A stretch of DNA of 34,472 nucleotides, from the IMG/VR virus record IMGVR_UViG_3300043772_002854, positions 1 through 34,472 of that record, one strand, 5' to 3'. Made by a program: the position numbers and the translations under genes. Below the pieces are notes generated by a model, which did not search any database, was not told where the DNA came from, and worked only from the letters and a program-made list of their open reading frames with translations. Every line of letters starts with the position of its first letter. The first letter of the stretch is position 1. This document shows, one piece after another, positions 1 to 7,208 of the stretch. This DNA is from a virus.

Positions 1-25
1 TAAATAGCTGTTACAATTTTGTTGT

Positions 26-448
26 TTAATATTCCACATGTATTTTTTCTTGACCCAAAGTATCTTGAATTTGGGAGATAATTCTAGGTATTAATTCACG
101 AATATCAACAGTATAACGAACTCTTTGTGGATAAACATTTCCAGTAAATCTTCTAGTACCAATAACTCTTTCGTCTATTCTAATTTCAAAATCAAAAATA
201 TCTTCTTTGTCATAGATTGGAGTTCTATTGATTTGGTCTTCTGTTTGTTTTTCATATGCGTTGTATTGACTCCATAAGTGTTCTAAAGATTTTTTCTTTA
301 ACTGACCTTGAATCATTTCAACACAATCGTTGACACAATAAATAAGGTCTAAAGAATTAACAGATTTTGCATTAAAGTTTTTAACAGCAAAATATCTTTG
401 ACAAATGATATTACCGTTAATTCGTAGTATAAACTCAAATTTTTTCAT
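26..448 (-). CDS. Hypothetical protein with internal domain duplication (140 aa)
   Basis: I do not recognise a family. The protein appears to be two copies of one ~50-residue alpha/beta unit. Residues 4-53 begin FEFILRINGN and residues 85-135 begin FDFEIRIDER. Each copy has a two-strand start with an R-x-F motif, then an amphipathic helix (SLDLIYCVNDCVEMIQ versus TVDIRELIPRIISQIQ). A charged linker joins them. It is the last gene seen in the minus-strand gp32-UvsX-exonuclease run, starting 6 nt after the exonuclease stop codon, so it is probably co-transcribed with the replication genes. A role in DNA metabolism is only inferred from position. Confidence 0.75.
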   Translation of the reverse strand: MKKFEFILRINGNIICQRYFAVKNFNAKSVNSLDLIYCVNDCVEMIQGQLKKKSLEHLWSQYNAYEKQTEDQINRTPIYDKEDIFDFEIRIDERVIGTRRFTGNVYPQRVRYTVDIRELIPRIISQIQDTLGQEKIHVEY

Positions 449-454
449 ATTTTA

Positions 455-1477
455 TTATTTAGTTAATTGTTTAAAATTATTTTTTTCTTTTTTTGATAAT
501 TTGATGAATGGGTCTAAAAAACTTACGTAACCATTTTCACCCCCAGGGATTGCGTACATAATCCCATCATCAAACATCATTTTTAAAACGTTTTTATAAT
601 CACGTCCTTCAGGGTTTAAAGGTAAATTTATAAGATTTAAAACTTCTTCTCTAGCCTCATCGGTTAGAAGTGGTTGATGTAAATCAATTATAATTTTATT
701 TATCTCATAAACATTACCTTTGTGTGTCCCTTTAGTTTTACCTTCGATAATTGAATCGAATACTTTTAATTGTTTTTCTTCTTTTAAAACTTTAGACTTT
801 TCAATAATTTCTTCCAAAGTCATTTTTCTGTCTTTTATTTCAGGAAAATGTGTAATAAGAGTATTTTCAGTCACACCATCAATACCTTTTATATTATCAG
901 TGGAACAACCTTCAATAATCTTAACTAAACCAGCATTTTCATAGTAATGTTGGAAGTACCATGAATAGTTACCAATACCAACTAAAACTTTTTTATCAGC
1001 TAGGTATAAAGTAACATCTTCAGAAATAAGTTGACATAAATCCCTGTCATTAGTGTATATAATAACTTCTTCACTCTTTCTTTTGTTCAAAGCATAGAAT
1101 GAAAGTAAATCATCTGATTCACAATCAGGGTGTTCGTATTGTCTTAGGAATAAGTCTTCAGCGTAAGCTTTAACTTTTAATTTTTGAATTTCGTAGTTTT
1201 CATCGAAGAATTTTGGTCTATTACCTTTATAGTCAGGATAATAATCAAGTCTTAAATAACCACCTCTTTCACCATCCCACATAACAACAACTTTATCAAC
1301 TGATAATTCAACGATAAGTTTTCTTAATGTAGTGTAAAATTGGAAGATTCCTCCGATATGAACTTCTTTGTAGAAAACGTTCTTAGCTCCGTTGTAAGAG
1401 CGTTTCATAAGAACGTTTCCATCAATAAGAAGTGTTTTGGTTTTTTCTTTTTTCCTAGTTACCTTCAGGCCCGTCAT
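455..1477 (-). CDS. rnh: T4 RNase H-like 5'-3' exonuclease (PIN/FEN fold)
   Basis: A 5'-nuclease that in T4 removes RNA primers and flaps from Okazaki fragments. The metal-binding motifs of the FEN/PIN fold are present in order: LLIDGNVLMKRS near the N-terminus, WDGERGGYLRLDYYPDYKGNR, a CESDDLL acidic pair, YTNDRDLCQL, and the helix-hairpin-helix GCSTDNIKGIDGVTENT. At about 340 aa it is close to the T4 enzyme in length. I placed the start at the ATG at 1477, which overlaps the upstream small gene by 23 nt. An in-frame ATG at 1504 would add nine residues that do not look conserved. It lies downstream of UvsX and gp32 in the same direction, as expected for a recombination/replication operon. 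Confidence 0.9.
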   Translation of the reverse strand: MTGLKVTRKKEKTKTLLIDGNVLMKRSYNGAKNVFYKEVHIGGIFQFYTTLRKLIVELSVDKVVVMWDGERGGYLRLDYYPDYKGNRPKFFDENYEIQKLKVKAYAEDLFLRQYEHPDCESDDLLSFYALNKRKSEEVIIYTNDRDLCQLISEDVTLYLADKKVLVGIGNYSWYFQHYYENAGLVKIIEGCSTDNIKGIDGVTENTLITHFPEIKDRKMTLEEIIEKSKVLKEEKQLKVFDSIIEGKTKGTHKGNVYEINKIIIDLHQPLLTDEAREEVLNLINLPLNPEGRDYKNVLKMMFDDGIMYAIPGGENGYVSFLDPFIKLSKKEKNNFKQLTK

Positions 1478-1700
1478 TACCCATAAAATTAAAGGGTTTA
1501 ACAATTTTTTTTTCTTCTTGATTTTCAGGTTCTAGTACACCTACTTGGGTTAGAAAATTAATGTACTCGTTGGCTATGGTTTCGCCACCTAAGTATCTTT
1601 CAAGACCTGATTGTATGAGGTAAAAACAACTCATTTGCCCACTATCAGCGGTTAAAGCCTCTTTATTTAATTCTACTAATCTTTCGTAGTTAACTTTCAT
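1455..1700 (-). CDS. Small hypothetical protein between UvsX and exonuclease (81 aa)
   Basis: The sequence begins MKVNYERLVELNKEAL and looks mostly helical, with an acidic C-terminal half (VLEPENQEEKK). I do not recognise a family. It starts one base after the UvsX stop region and overlaps the exonuclease start, so it is translationally packed between two DNA metabolism genes. In T4 the interval between gp32 and RNase H carries gp59, gp33 and dsbA, so a small helicase loader, late co-activator or DNA-binding protein is conceivable. No motif here proves any of these. Confidence 0.75.
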   Translation of the reverse strand: MKVNYERLVELNKEALTADSGQMSCFYLIQSGLERYLGGETIANEYINFLTQVGVLEPENQEEKKIVKPFNFMGNDGPEGN

Positions 1701-1701
1701 A

Positions 1702-2736
1702 TTATTCTAATCCTTCTAAATCAATATCTGTTTGTGAGCCTTCTAAAGCGAAGTCTTCACCTTCTTTAACTTCTAAACCGTTTTTAATAAACATGTCGGT
1801 CCAAAATTCAGAATATTCTTTTTTGTAAGCCTCTTCAGCTTCTTTTGTGTCTTCAATAAAACCGTGTGGTGTTACAATTACTTTACCATCTTCGTAACCG
1901 ATACCGTTTACGTGGTTTTTAAGAATAGAGATTTTAGTACGAGTAGCGAACTTAATCTTTCTACCGTTCTTGGTTGCCATAATCTTATTTGTTCCAGCAC
2001 CTTTTTGATTACCGTAAAGGAAAATCAAAGTACTGTTAAGATAAATAGCCTCACCACCTTTCATCTTAATTTTTGGTTGACCCATTGGAGAGTCAGGTAA
2101 TTCAACCCAAGGTTGATTAACGAAGACAATAGTATTTGTATACTTACTTGTTTCTTTTCTTGAGGATGTAATTCTACCGTTTAATCCCATACCTATTTTA
2201 TCGGCTAATACAGATGCGTTATGCATCTTACCACCCTTACCATCAAAGGTCATTTTACAAGGGATAGAACCAACAGAATCCCAAAAAAATACAATGTCAT
2301 AAGGGATATCACCTTTTGCTTGTGCATCCAATACTTCATTAATATAATCTGTGATTTGTTCGATATAATCAAAATCATCACGGAAAAGGAAGAATCCGTC
2401 CCACTCACCTGGGTTAGCCTCTTTAGCATCTAATCCCATTAATTGAGCGTGACCAAAACTCCATTTCTTCTCGGTGATAATAAAGATTGGTAGAATACCA
2501 TTTTGTTGACACCAAATAGCAGATTTTAATAAACCTGTTGTTTTTCCAGTGTCGGAATGTCCCAAGAAAACATTTAAATGTCCAAGAGCAGGACCAGGAA
2601 CACCTGTTGCTTTTTGGAAGGCTTCACCCAAGTCGATAAATTTGTCAGCTTTGTATTTAGTTTTTGTACTAAACTTATCCTTCAAACTATCAAGTGAGAA
2701 TTCTTTTTTACCTATTGCTTTCTTTGTTGTAGACAT
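1702..2736 (-). CDS. uvsX: UvsX, RecA-like recombinase
   Basis: The T4-type recombinase forms filaments on single-stranded DNA and drives strand exchange and recombination-dependent replication. The 344-residue protein has a Walker A loop, GHSDTGKTTG, at residues 59-68, and a Walker B segment ending FFWDS at about 150-154. A conserved NTIVFVNQPW stretch near 201-210 corresponds to the RecA-fold strand leading to loop L2. The acidic C-terminus is also typical. It follows gp32 by 10 nt and probably shares its transcript. In T4, uvsX is not adjacent to gene 32, so this pairing is a rearranged but functionally sensible arrangement. Confidence 0.95.
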   Translation of the reverse strand: MSTTKKAIGKKEFSLDSLKDKFSTKTKYKADKFIDLGEAFQKATGVPGPALGHLNVFLGHSDTGKTTGLLKSAIWCQQNGILPIFIITEKKWSFGHAQLMGLDAKEANPGEWDGFFLFRDDFDYIEQITDYINEVLDAQAKGDIPYDIVFFWDSVGSIPCKMTFDGKGGKMHNASVLADKIGMGLNGRITSSRKETSKYTNTIVFVNQPWVELPDSPMGQPKIKMKGGEAIYLNSTLIFLYGNQKGAGTNKIMATKNGRKIKFATRTKISILKNHVNGIGYEDGKVIVTPHGFIEDTKEAEEAYKKEYSEFWTDMFIKNGLEVKEGEDFALEGSQTDIDLEGLE

Positions 2737-2746
2737 ATTCTTTTAA

Positions 2747-3580
2747 TTAAAATGGCATTTCATCATCATCGTCAGCTTCATCCTCAACGGCTGGAGCTTT
2801 GTATTTAGCACTTGTAGTACTAGTTTCTTTCTTTACAGTTTCTTCACCTTTAGCAACAAACTTTTCTAATTTCTTATCCCAAACAGGATTTTCACCGTTA
2901 GCGATAATTTCAAGATACTCAACAGGAGATGCTTTGTAAATTTCTTTCCAAGACATTGTGTCTTTCACCCAAGCTTTAGCTTTTTCTTTGTTCTCTGTTA
3001 ACATTGAAGGGTCTTCTGCCATAATAGAAGTAATCTTGGTGTTGTTCTTATCACCACGACCTAACATTAATGTAAGGTCACGACCTTCTCTACCATCTGC
3101 AAGATTTCCTTTTTTAGTAAACAAAGGAATCATTTTATCTAACTCACCTTCACCTTTGTAATTGTGACGGAAACGCCAGATTTTAACACCGTCTTCTTCT
3201 TTAGAACGGTCAATTACACGAACAAGATAAAACTTACCTGCCTTATAGGTCTTAGCGATTTTTTTATCTTCTTCACTACCTGTTGCTTTTAAAGCTTTTT
3301 CAACTTCACACAACGGACAGGTATCTCCATCATTGTGTTCTCTGCAATAGAGTTTTCTCCATTGTCCATTAACCTGCATTACGTGGAAATATCCTTCTTC
3401 AAAAGGTGATGCACCTTCTTTAGTCGGCATTAAACGAATGGTTACTTCACCATTCTTTTCTCCATCTTCTAAACGTGGGTTAAAGTACTTTGAGAAATCT
3501 TTTTCTTCAAAAGATTTTCCTCCACCAGAGTTTTTGTTTTTTTCATACTGCGACATAATCGCATCTAATACATTACTCAT
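2747..3580 (-). CDS. 32: gp32, single-stranded DNA-binding protein
   Basis: Cooperative ssDNA-binding protein of the T4 replisome. At 277 aa it is close to T4 gp32 (301 aa). The zinc site matches the T4 pattern of one His followed by three Cys: H66, C79, C88 and C91, within FHVMQV and LYCREHNDGDTCPLCE. The tail ends in EDEADDDDEMPF, the acidic C-terminus that recruits recombination and replication partners. It heads the operon with uvsX. A host-type promoter (minus-strand TATATTTG, positions 3621-3628) lies 40 nt upstream, so early or middle expression by host polymerase is likely. Confidence 0.95.
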   Translation of the reverse strand: MSNVLDAIMSQYEKNKNSGGGKSFEEKDFSKYFNPRLEDGEKNGEVTIRLMPTKEGASPFEEGYFHVMQVNGQWRKLYCREHNDGDTCPLCEVEKALKATGSEEDKKIAKTYKAGKFYLVRVIDRSKEEDGVKIWRFRHNYKGEGELDKMIPLFTKKGNLADGREGRDLTLMLGRGDKNNTKITSIMAEDPSMLTENKEKAKAWVKDTMSWKEIYKASPVEYLEIIANGENPVWDKKLEKFVAKGEETVKKETSTTSAKYKAPAVEDEADDDDEMPF

Positions 3581-3620
3581 TTTGTTTTTGTTTAAATTGT
3601 TTAACTTAAAATACTTGTAT

Positions 3621-3654
3621 CAAATATAATAAATAATTCAGTTGTAGTAAACAA
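3621..3654 (-). promoter_or_regulatory. Bacteroidetes-type promoter for gp32-uvsX operon
   Basis: Read on the minus strand, TATATTTG (3628 to 3621) matches the TAnnTTTG -7 element of Bacteroidetes primary sigma factors. A TTG (3654-3652) lies 23 nt further upstream, at the long end of the usual spacer. The TTG falls in the T-tract of the preceding terminator. The leader to the gp32 ATG is about 40 nt. Confidence 0.6.
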
Positions 3655-3677
3655 AAAAGGGGGATAGACCCCCTCTT
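3653..3677 (-). terminator. Rho-independent terminator after the acidic protein gene
   Basis: On the minus strand, GAGGGGG-TCTAT-CCCCCTT forms a tight GC stem followed by a run of T. It lies just past the stop of the acidic protein gene (3709) and before the gp32 promoter, so it separates a putative late unit from the replication operon. Confidence 0.8.
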
Positions 3678-3708
3678 TATTTTTTTACCTTTATTATTTA
3701 ATTTTTAA

Positions 3709-4488
3709 TTAAGGAACAAAAGATTTTTTAATATCAACAGTACTGAAATCTTTAGCCTCATTTGGGTCTAATTTCCAAACTTTAACTTGTCCATCTTCAC
3801 TTTCAGCATCAGGTGTTCCACCATTAATCTCGTAATTAGCTTTTATTTTTTCATCATTCCAGTAATCAGTAAGTTTTACATTAAAAGGATATGAATCTAA
3901 AGAACGTAATTCTAATTTTTCTTTTGGTTTTTGAGATTGAATATCTTTTTTAATTGATTGGATTTCATTAGATACTGTATCTATTTTAGAAAGGGATGAT
4001 TGTAATGCCTCAAATTTAGTCATTAAATCTTGAATCATATTTTTACCTTCTTCAGCAGCACTTACAGCTTTTTCAGCGTAACCTTTAGCATCGTCAGCTC
4101 TTTTTACAATATCAGTAACATCAATTTCTTCTGTATCAGAATCTTCTTCAGATTCAATATCATCAGCCGCACTGAATTCATCAGCGGTTCCAAACTCATC
4201 ATCTGTTTCTTCTTCACCACCTTCTTCTTCACCAAAACCTTCGTCCCCGCCTTCTTCTTCAGTTTCCTCTTCACCACCAAAATCAAAATCTGGATTATCT
4301 TCACCTTCTTCAGCTCCTTCTTCAGTTTCTTCTTCATCACCTTCAGCATAATCAGTGTTGTCAGCTAAATAAGAATGTCTATCCCTTATTTCATTTAAGG
4401 AAGAGGTTCCTTTACTTGGGTTATACCCTAAAAGTTCTCTATGTCTTTTTAGAGACTCTTGTAATTCTTTAGATAAATTATTTTCCAT
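3709..4488 (-). CDS. Acidic protein with central Glu/Asp-rich segment and coiled coil (259 aa)
   Basis: I do not recognise a family. From the ATG at 4488 the protein starts MENNLSKELQESLKRHRELLGY, an amphipathic helix resembling terminal tags on other proteins in this window. A long Glu/Asp/Gly-rich low-complexity region follows, then a helical coiled-coil stretch (roughly KAVSAAEEGKNMIQDLMTKFE through IQSIKKDIQSQ), and a short globular C-terminal region. The start is one base after the stop of the preceding gene, with AAGG just upstream. The late-type ATATTTATAA element at 4701-4710 precedes the two-gene unit, so a virion or assembly role (scaffold-like or internal) is possible but unproven. 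Confidence 0.8.
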   Translation of the reverse strand: MENNLSKELQESLKRHRELLGYNPSKGTSSLNEIRDRHSYLADNTDYAEGDEEETEEGAEEGEDNPDFDFGGEEETEEEGGDEGFGEEEGGEEETDDEFGTADEFSAADDIESEEDSDTEEIDVTDIVKRADDAKGYAEKAVSAAEEGKNMIQDLMTKFEALQSSLSKIDTVSNEIQSIKKDIQSQKPKEKLELRSLDSYPFNVKLTDYWNDEKIKANYEINGGTPDAESEDGQVKVWKLDPNEAKDFSTVDIKKSFVP

Positions 4489-4489
4489 G

Positions 4490-4687
4490 TTACCTTTGTG
4501 TATATTCACTTAATAATTGACGACCATCGTTTGTGATGATTTTCTTATTTTCTCTTTTAACAATTTCTTCAGGGTTGTTCATCAAACATTCTTCATCTTG
4601 ACACCCTTGTTTGTTGTTTGATAAAAAGGAATCAAGTTTTGACTTAATTTCTTTTTCAGATTTTTGTTTATTTCTATCTGTAATCAT
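4490..4687 (-). CDS. Small charged hypothetical protein (65 aa)
   Basis: It starts MITDRNKQKSEKEIKSKLDSFLS at the ATG at 4687. An upstream in-frame ATG at 4738 would place the late-type ATATTTATAA element inside the coding region, so I prefer 4687. The protein is lysine- and glutamate-rich with two cysteines (GCQDEECLMNN). No family is recognised. It is directly followed by the acidic coiled-coil protein gene, one base apart, so the two form one unit. Confidence 0.65.
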   Translation of the reverse strand: MITDRNKQKSEKEIKSKLDSFLSNNKQGCQDEECLMNNPEEIVKRENKKIITNDGRQLLSEYTQR

Positions 4688-4700
4688 AACTTCTTTTTTA

Positions 4701-4710
4701 TTATAAATAT
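4701..4710 (-). promoter_or_regulatory. ATATTTATAA element (candidate late promoter)
   Basis: An exact copy of the recurring 10-mer on the minus strand, 13 nt upstream of the ATG at 4687. It presumably drives the 65-aa and acidic protein genes. Confidence 0.6.
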
Positions 4711-5114
4711 CAAGATTCAGATAAAAATATCCTTTCAATTGTATTTATCTCAAGACTTTCACCTTTCAATAAAATAATTTTGTTTTTAAACTTCTCCCAA
4801 TCTATTTTATATTCCTTATAATTAACATTACCACCCAAACCACTTTCTTGTTCAATAAGTTTGTTTAAAGCATTAATAGTAAAAATGGTATCACCTTTTT
4901 TATGTACTTGAATTGTTTTTGGTAGTTCTTTTTTAATGTTGATTTTGTGTTCAACATCAATGTGTACTTTATAAGTTAAAATAAAATCTTCTTCTGTTTT
5001 AAAGAAAAAAACATTTTCTTTTTTAACCCCAAATTTTTTTTTAATCTTGTCTAAGAAAGTATCTAGATGTTCGGCCTTAAGGAACGAGGCTAAAAGTAGT
5101 ATTTTTTGTTGCAT
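4710..5114 (-). CDS. Hypothetical protein (134 aa)
   Basis: It begins MQQKILLLASFLKAEHLDTFLDKIKKKFG and reads as a small alpha/beta protein with many lysines. No family is recognised and no catalytic motif is evident. Its first 38 nt overlap the 3' end of the preceding 205-aa gene, which implies translational coupling. The pair sits between the replication-side genes and the plus-strand zinc-ribbon gene. Confidence 0.7.
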   Translation of the reverse strand: MQQKILLLASFLKAEHLDTFLDKIKKKFGVKKENVFFFKTEEDFILTYKVHIDVEHKINIKKELPKTIQVHKKGDTIFTINALNKLIEQESGLGGNVNYKEYKIDWEKFKNKIILLKGESLEINTIERIFLSES

Positions 5115-5694
5115 CTTTATATATTAAGTATGGCAAATATTTTATATCTAAATATTTAAGTTCATTCTTAAAGTTTTTTAACTCCCAATCACAATCAGAA
5201 AAGTTAGTTGTTTCTTTTAATGAACTTAAAATTATTTTTCTATCAAAACCAATGAAATCTAATAATTCAAGGTCAATAGAATAAATAATAAAATTGTGAT
5301 ATACGTACACAATTTTATTTACATATAAATATGTAAAACCACCTGCAACGATACTTAATTTACTTAATAATTCATCAATAGTATTTATTTTATAAATTAT
5401 CGGGTCTATATTGTAAAATTTTATATTTTTAATATAATCTTTATAAGATTTATCTATATATTTTTTTAAATCATTTTCAAATACACTTCTTTTTTCTGTT
5501 GGTGAAAATGTCCAATAAAGATTGTCTTTAATTTTTTTTCTTAAAATAGAAGCTTCGGAATATAATGTTTTAGTTAATTCCCATCCAATAATTAAATTAG
5601 GTGTTTCAGTTGTTAATACAGTTTCATGAATATCAAAATTATTCGGTATCCCCGTTATACTTTCTTTTGTAATTATATTGCCAACTGTAATCAT
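5077..5694 (-). CDS. Hypothetical protein (205 aa)
   Basis: It begins MITVGNIITKESITGIPNNFD. There is a conserved-looking block (LIIGWELTKTLYSEASILRKKIKDNLYWTFSP..) and a Tyr/Phe/Ile-rich centre (YLYVNKIVYVYHNFIIYSID) that looks like beta strands rather than a membrane anchor. I do not recognise a family. It is divergent from the zinc-ribbon gene at 5727 across a 32-bp gap, and overlaps the next gene (134 aa) by 38 nt. Confidence 0.75.
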   Translation of the reverse strand: MITVGNIITKESITGIPNNFDIHETVLTTETPNLIIGWELTKTLYSEASILRKKIKDNLYWTFSPTEKRSVFENDLKKYIDKSYKDYIKNIKFYNIDPIIYKINTIDELLSKLSIVAGGFTYLYVNKIVYVYHNFIIYSIDLELLDFIGFDRKIILSSLKETTNFSDCDWELKNFKNELKYLDIKYLPYLIYKDATKNTTFSLVP

Positions 5695-5707
5695 TTTTGT
5701 ATCTTTG
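5678..5707 (+). promoter_or_regulatory. Bacteroidetes-type promoter for the zinc-ribbon gene
   Basis: TTG at 5678-5680, a 19-nt spacer, then TATCTTTG at 5700-5707, an exact TAnnTTTG. The start codon is 19 nt downstream at 5727, leaving a short A-rich leader with AAGAGA. It overlaps the 5' end of the divergent gene. Confidence 0.7.
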
Positions 5708-5726
5708 TTAAATATAAGAGATAAAA

Positions 5727-6182
5727 ATGGAAAAAGAAACTAAACACCAACTTACTTCTGAAAGCTTAAAAGATTTTATCTTTGCAGGTACAGCTATTTT
5801 TACTGTTGTAAATGAAGCTACTAATAATCGTTTTACATTTAGAGTTCGTAAAGCCGGTTGGGGTACTTCTGATGTTAAATCAGATATTTTCTATGTTTCA
5901 GTTTTAACAGGTTCCGACAACAACTCTTGTTATACTTTTTTAGGTAGTTTTTTTGGTGGTAAAAATCAGTTGTATAGACATTCAGCAAAAAGTAAAATTG
6001 GATTTTCTGCAGTTTCAAATAAAGTTATCGAATGGTTTTTTCAACATTATTTTAAAAACCCAAATGGTTATAAAACTATTAAAGTTTATCACTCAGGTAA
6101 ATGTGGAAAGTGTGGAAGAAAACTAACCACTCCTGAATCAATCAAAAGTGGTTTAGGTCCATATTGTGGAAAAAGAAATTAA
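5727..6182 (+). CDS. DUF6011-type zinc-ribbon phage protein (151 aa)
   Basis: The C-terminal 30 residues (SGKCGKCGRKLTTPESIKSG followed by LGPYCGKRN) form the short treble-clef-like Cys cluster seen in DUF6011 phage proteins: C126, C129 and C147, with H122 as a possible fourth ligand. The N-terminal 110 residues are beta-rich, with an ATNNRFTFRVRKA pattern also common in that group. The function of the family is unknown; nucleic acid binding is inferred from the ribbon. It is the first of four isolated plus-strand genes in a mainly minus-strand region and has its own host-type promoter. Confidence 0.75.
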   Translation: MEKETKHQLTSESLKDFIFAGTAIFTVVNEATNNRFTFRVRKAGWGTSDVKSDIFYVSVLTGSDNNSCYTFLGSFFGGKNQLYRHSAKSKIGFSAVSNKVIEWFFQHYFKNPNGYKTIKVYHSGKCGKCGRKLTTPESIKSGLGPYCGKRN

Positions 6183-6203
6183 AAATTTACACACCATTGT
6201 CTT

Positions 6204-7196
6204 TTACTTCAGAGATCCAGCCCTACTTGCAACTTGTGTTCTACTAATATTAGTTGTAAGTGGTATACCACTATCTATTAAAGATTGTTCAAAAATTAAT
6301 AACTCTTTAAATCTATCTCTAAAAGGTATTGTATTTGGGCTGTTACTTAATAAATAAGCATTATTAGGCGGAACGTTTGTAGCAAAACTTAAATTAGAAT
6401 TTACGTTTTGGTTAATTAAACCTCTTGTTGAATAAACTTCGTTTGAAAATGTGGTAGGTTGTTTTAACGGTGTATCTAACCTATTTTTAATTAATTCAAT
6501 TCTTTCTTGTGGTGTTTTAAGATTAGCTCCCACAAAATAGGCTAAAACACTTAAAAAATCACCGGCATTAATTTCTTTTTCATACTCAGGACTAGTTCCA
6601 AATCCAGCTAAACCAGTTTTTAGTTGGGGTGGGACTAAATTAACCGAATCCCCTTGGTTACCACCGAAATCGTAAAAAGCGTATTTATAATTGTTTTTTT
6701 TGTTTGGATTTTCTTTTGTGACAAAAGCGACATGCCCTTCTCCTATGTTACCATAATGTACTGTATCCATACTTTTTACACTATTAAATGCGTCATTACC
6801 CGTTAAAGTTGTTAATCCATGTTTTTTTGTAAATAATTCTAAACTTGAACTCCAATGTCCTGTTGGGGAAATTCCTGCCATGTTTAAAATAAAACTTGCG
6901 TAACAAGCACACCATGGTGTTGATTCTTTACCGTTAAAATCGTTTTCTTGTATTTTTTTATACCAAACAGGACTATTTGCGGCTCCTGAAGGGTCAGTAC
7001 AAGAAAAATAAAACATATAAATAAATAGATTACCGTTAGTTTCGGAAACCCCTTCCATTTGTTTATTTAACAAAAAAACAGCGTCTCTTTTGGTTATTTT
7101 TGTTATTTTGTGTTTTTTAATTGCATCTCTAAGAACTTCGTAACCGTTCTTATTTTTTTCTTCTAATAATTTAGGGTTTATGTCTGATAAAGCCAT
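6204..7196 (-). CDS. Tail-associated NlpC/P60-CHAP-like cell wall hydrolase (TIGR02594-like)
   Basis: The central domain has a Cys-His-Asn arrangement: PWCACYASFILNMAGI (C96), GEGHVAFVT (H155) and FGGNQGDSVN (N180). These match the papain-like peptidoglycan peptidase family typified by TIGR02594. The region before C96 is helical. The ~110 residues after the domain lack recognisable motifs and may attach it to the baseplate. The gene follows the giant hub-like gene by 12 nt and ends the tail cluster, which fits a virion-borne enzyme that opens the cell wall during injection. No signal peptide or holin neighbour is seen, so a lysis endolysin is less likely, though not excluded. Confidence 0.75.
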   Translation of the reverse strand: MALSDINPKLLEEKNKNGYEVLRDAIKKHKITKITKRDAVFLLNKQMEGVSETNGNLFIYMFYFSCTDPSGAANSPVWYKKIQENDFNGKESTPWCACYASFILNMAGISPTGHWSSSLELFTKKHGLTTLTGNDAFNSVKSMDTVHYGNIGEGHVAFVTKENPNKKNNYKYAFYDFGGNQGDSVNLVPPQLKTGLAGFGTSPEYEKEINAGDFLSVLAYFVGANLKTPQERIELIKNRLDTPLKQPTTFSNEVYSTRGLINQNVNSNLSFATNVPPNNAYLLSNSPNTIPFRDRFKELLIFEQSLIDSGIPLTTNISRTQVASRAGSLK

Positions 7197-7208
7197 ATTT
7201 TATTTTTT

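Noticed and set aside
4104-4349. Lys/Met-rich 81-aa open frame on the minus strand
   Set aside because: It is a shifted-frame shadow of the Glu-rich codons (GAA) of the acidic protein gene.
6166-6357. 63-aa plus-strand frame after the zinc-ribbon gene
   Set aside because: It overlaps the end of the zinc-ribbon gene and is antisense to the hydrolase C-terminus; no independent support.
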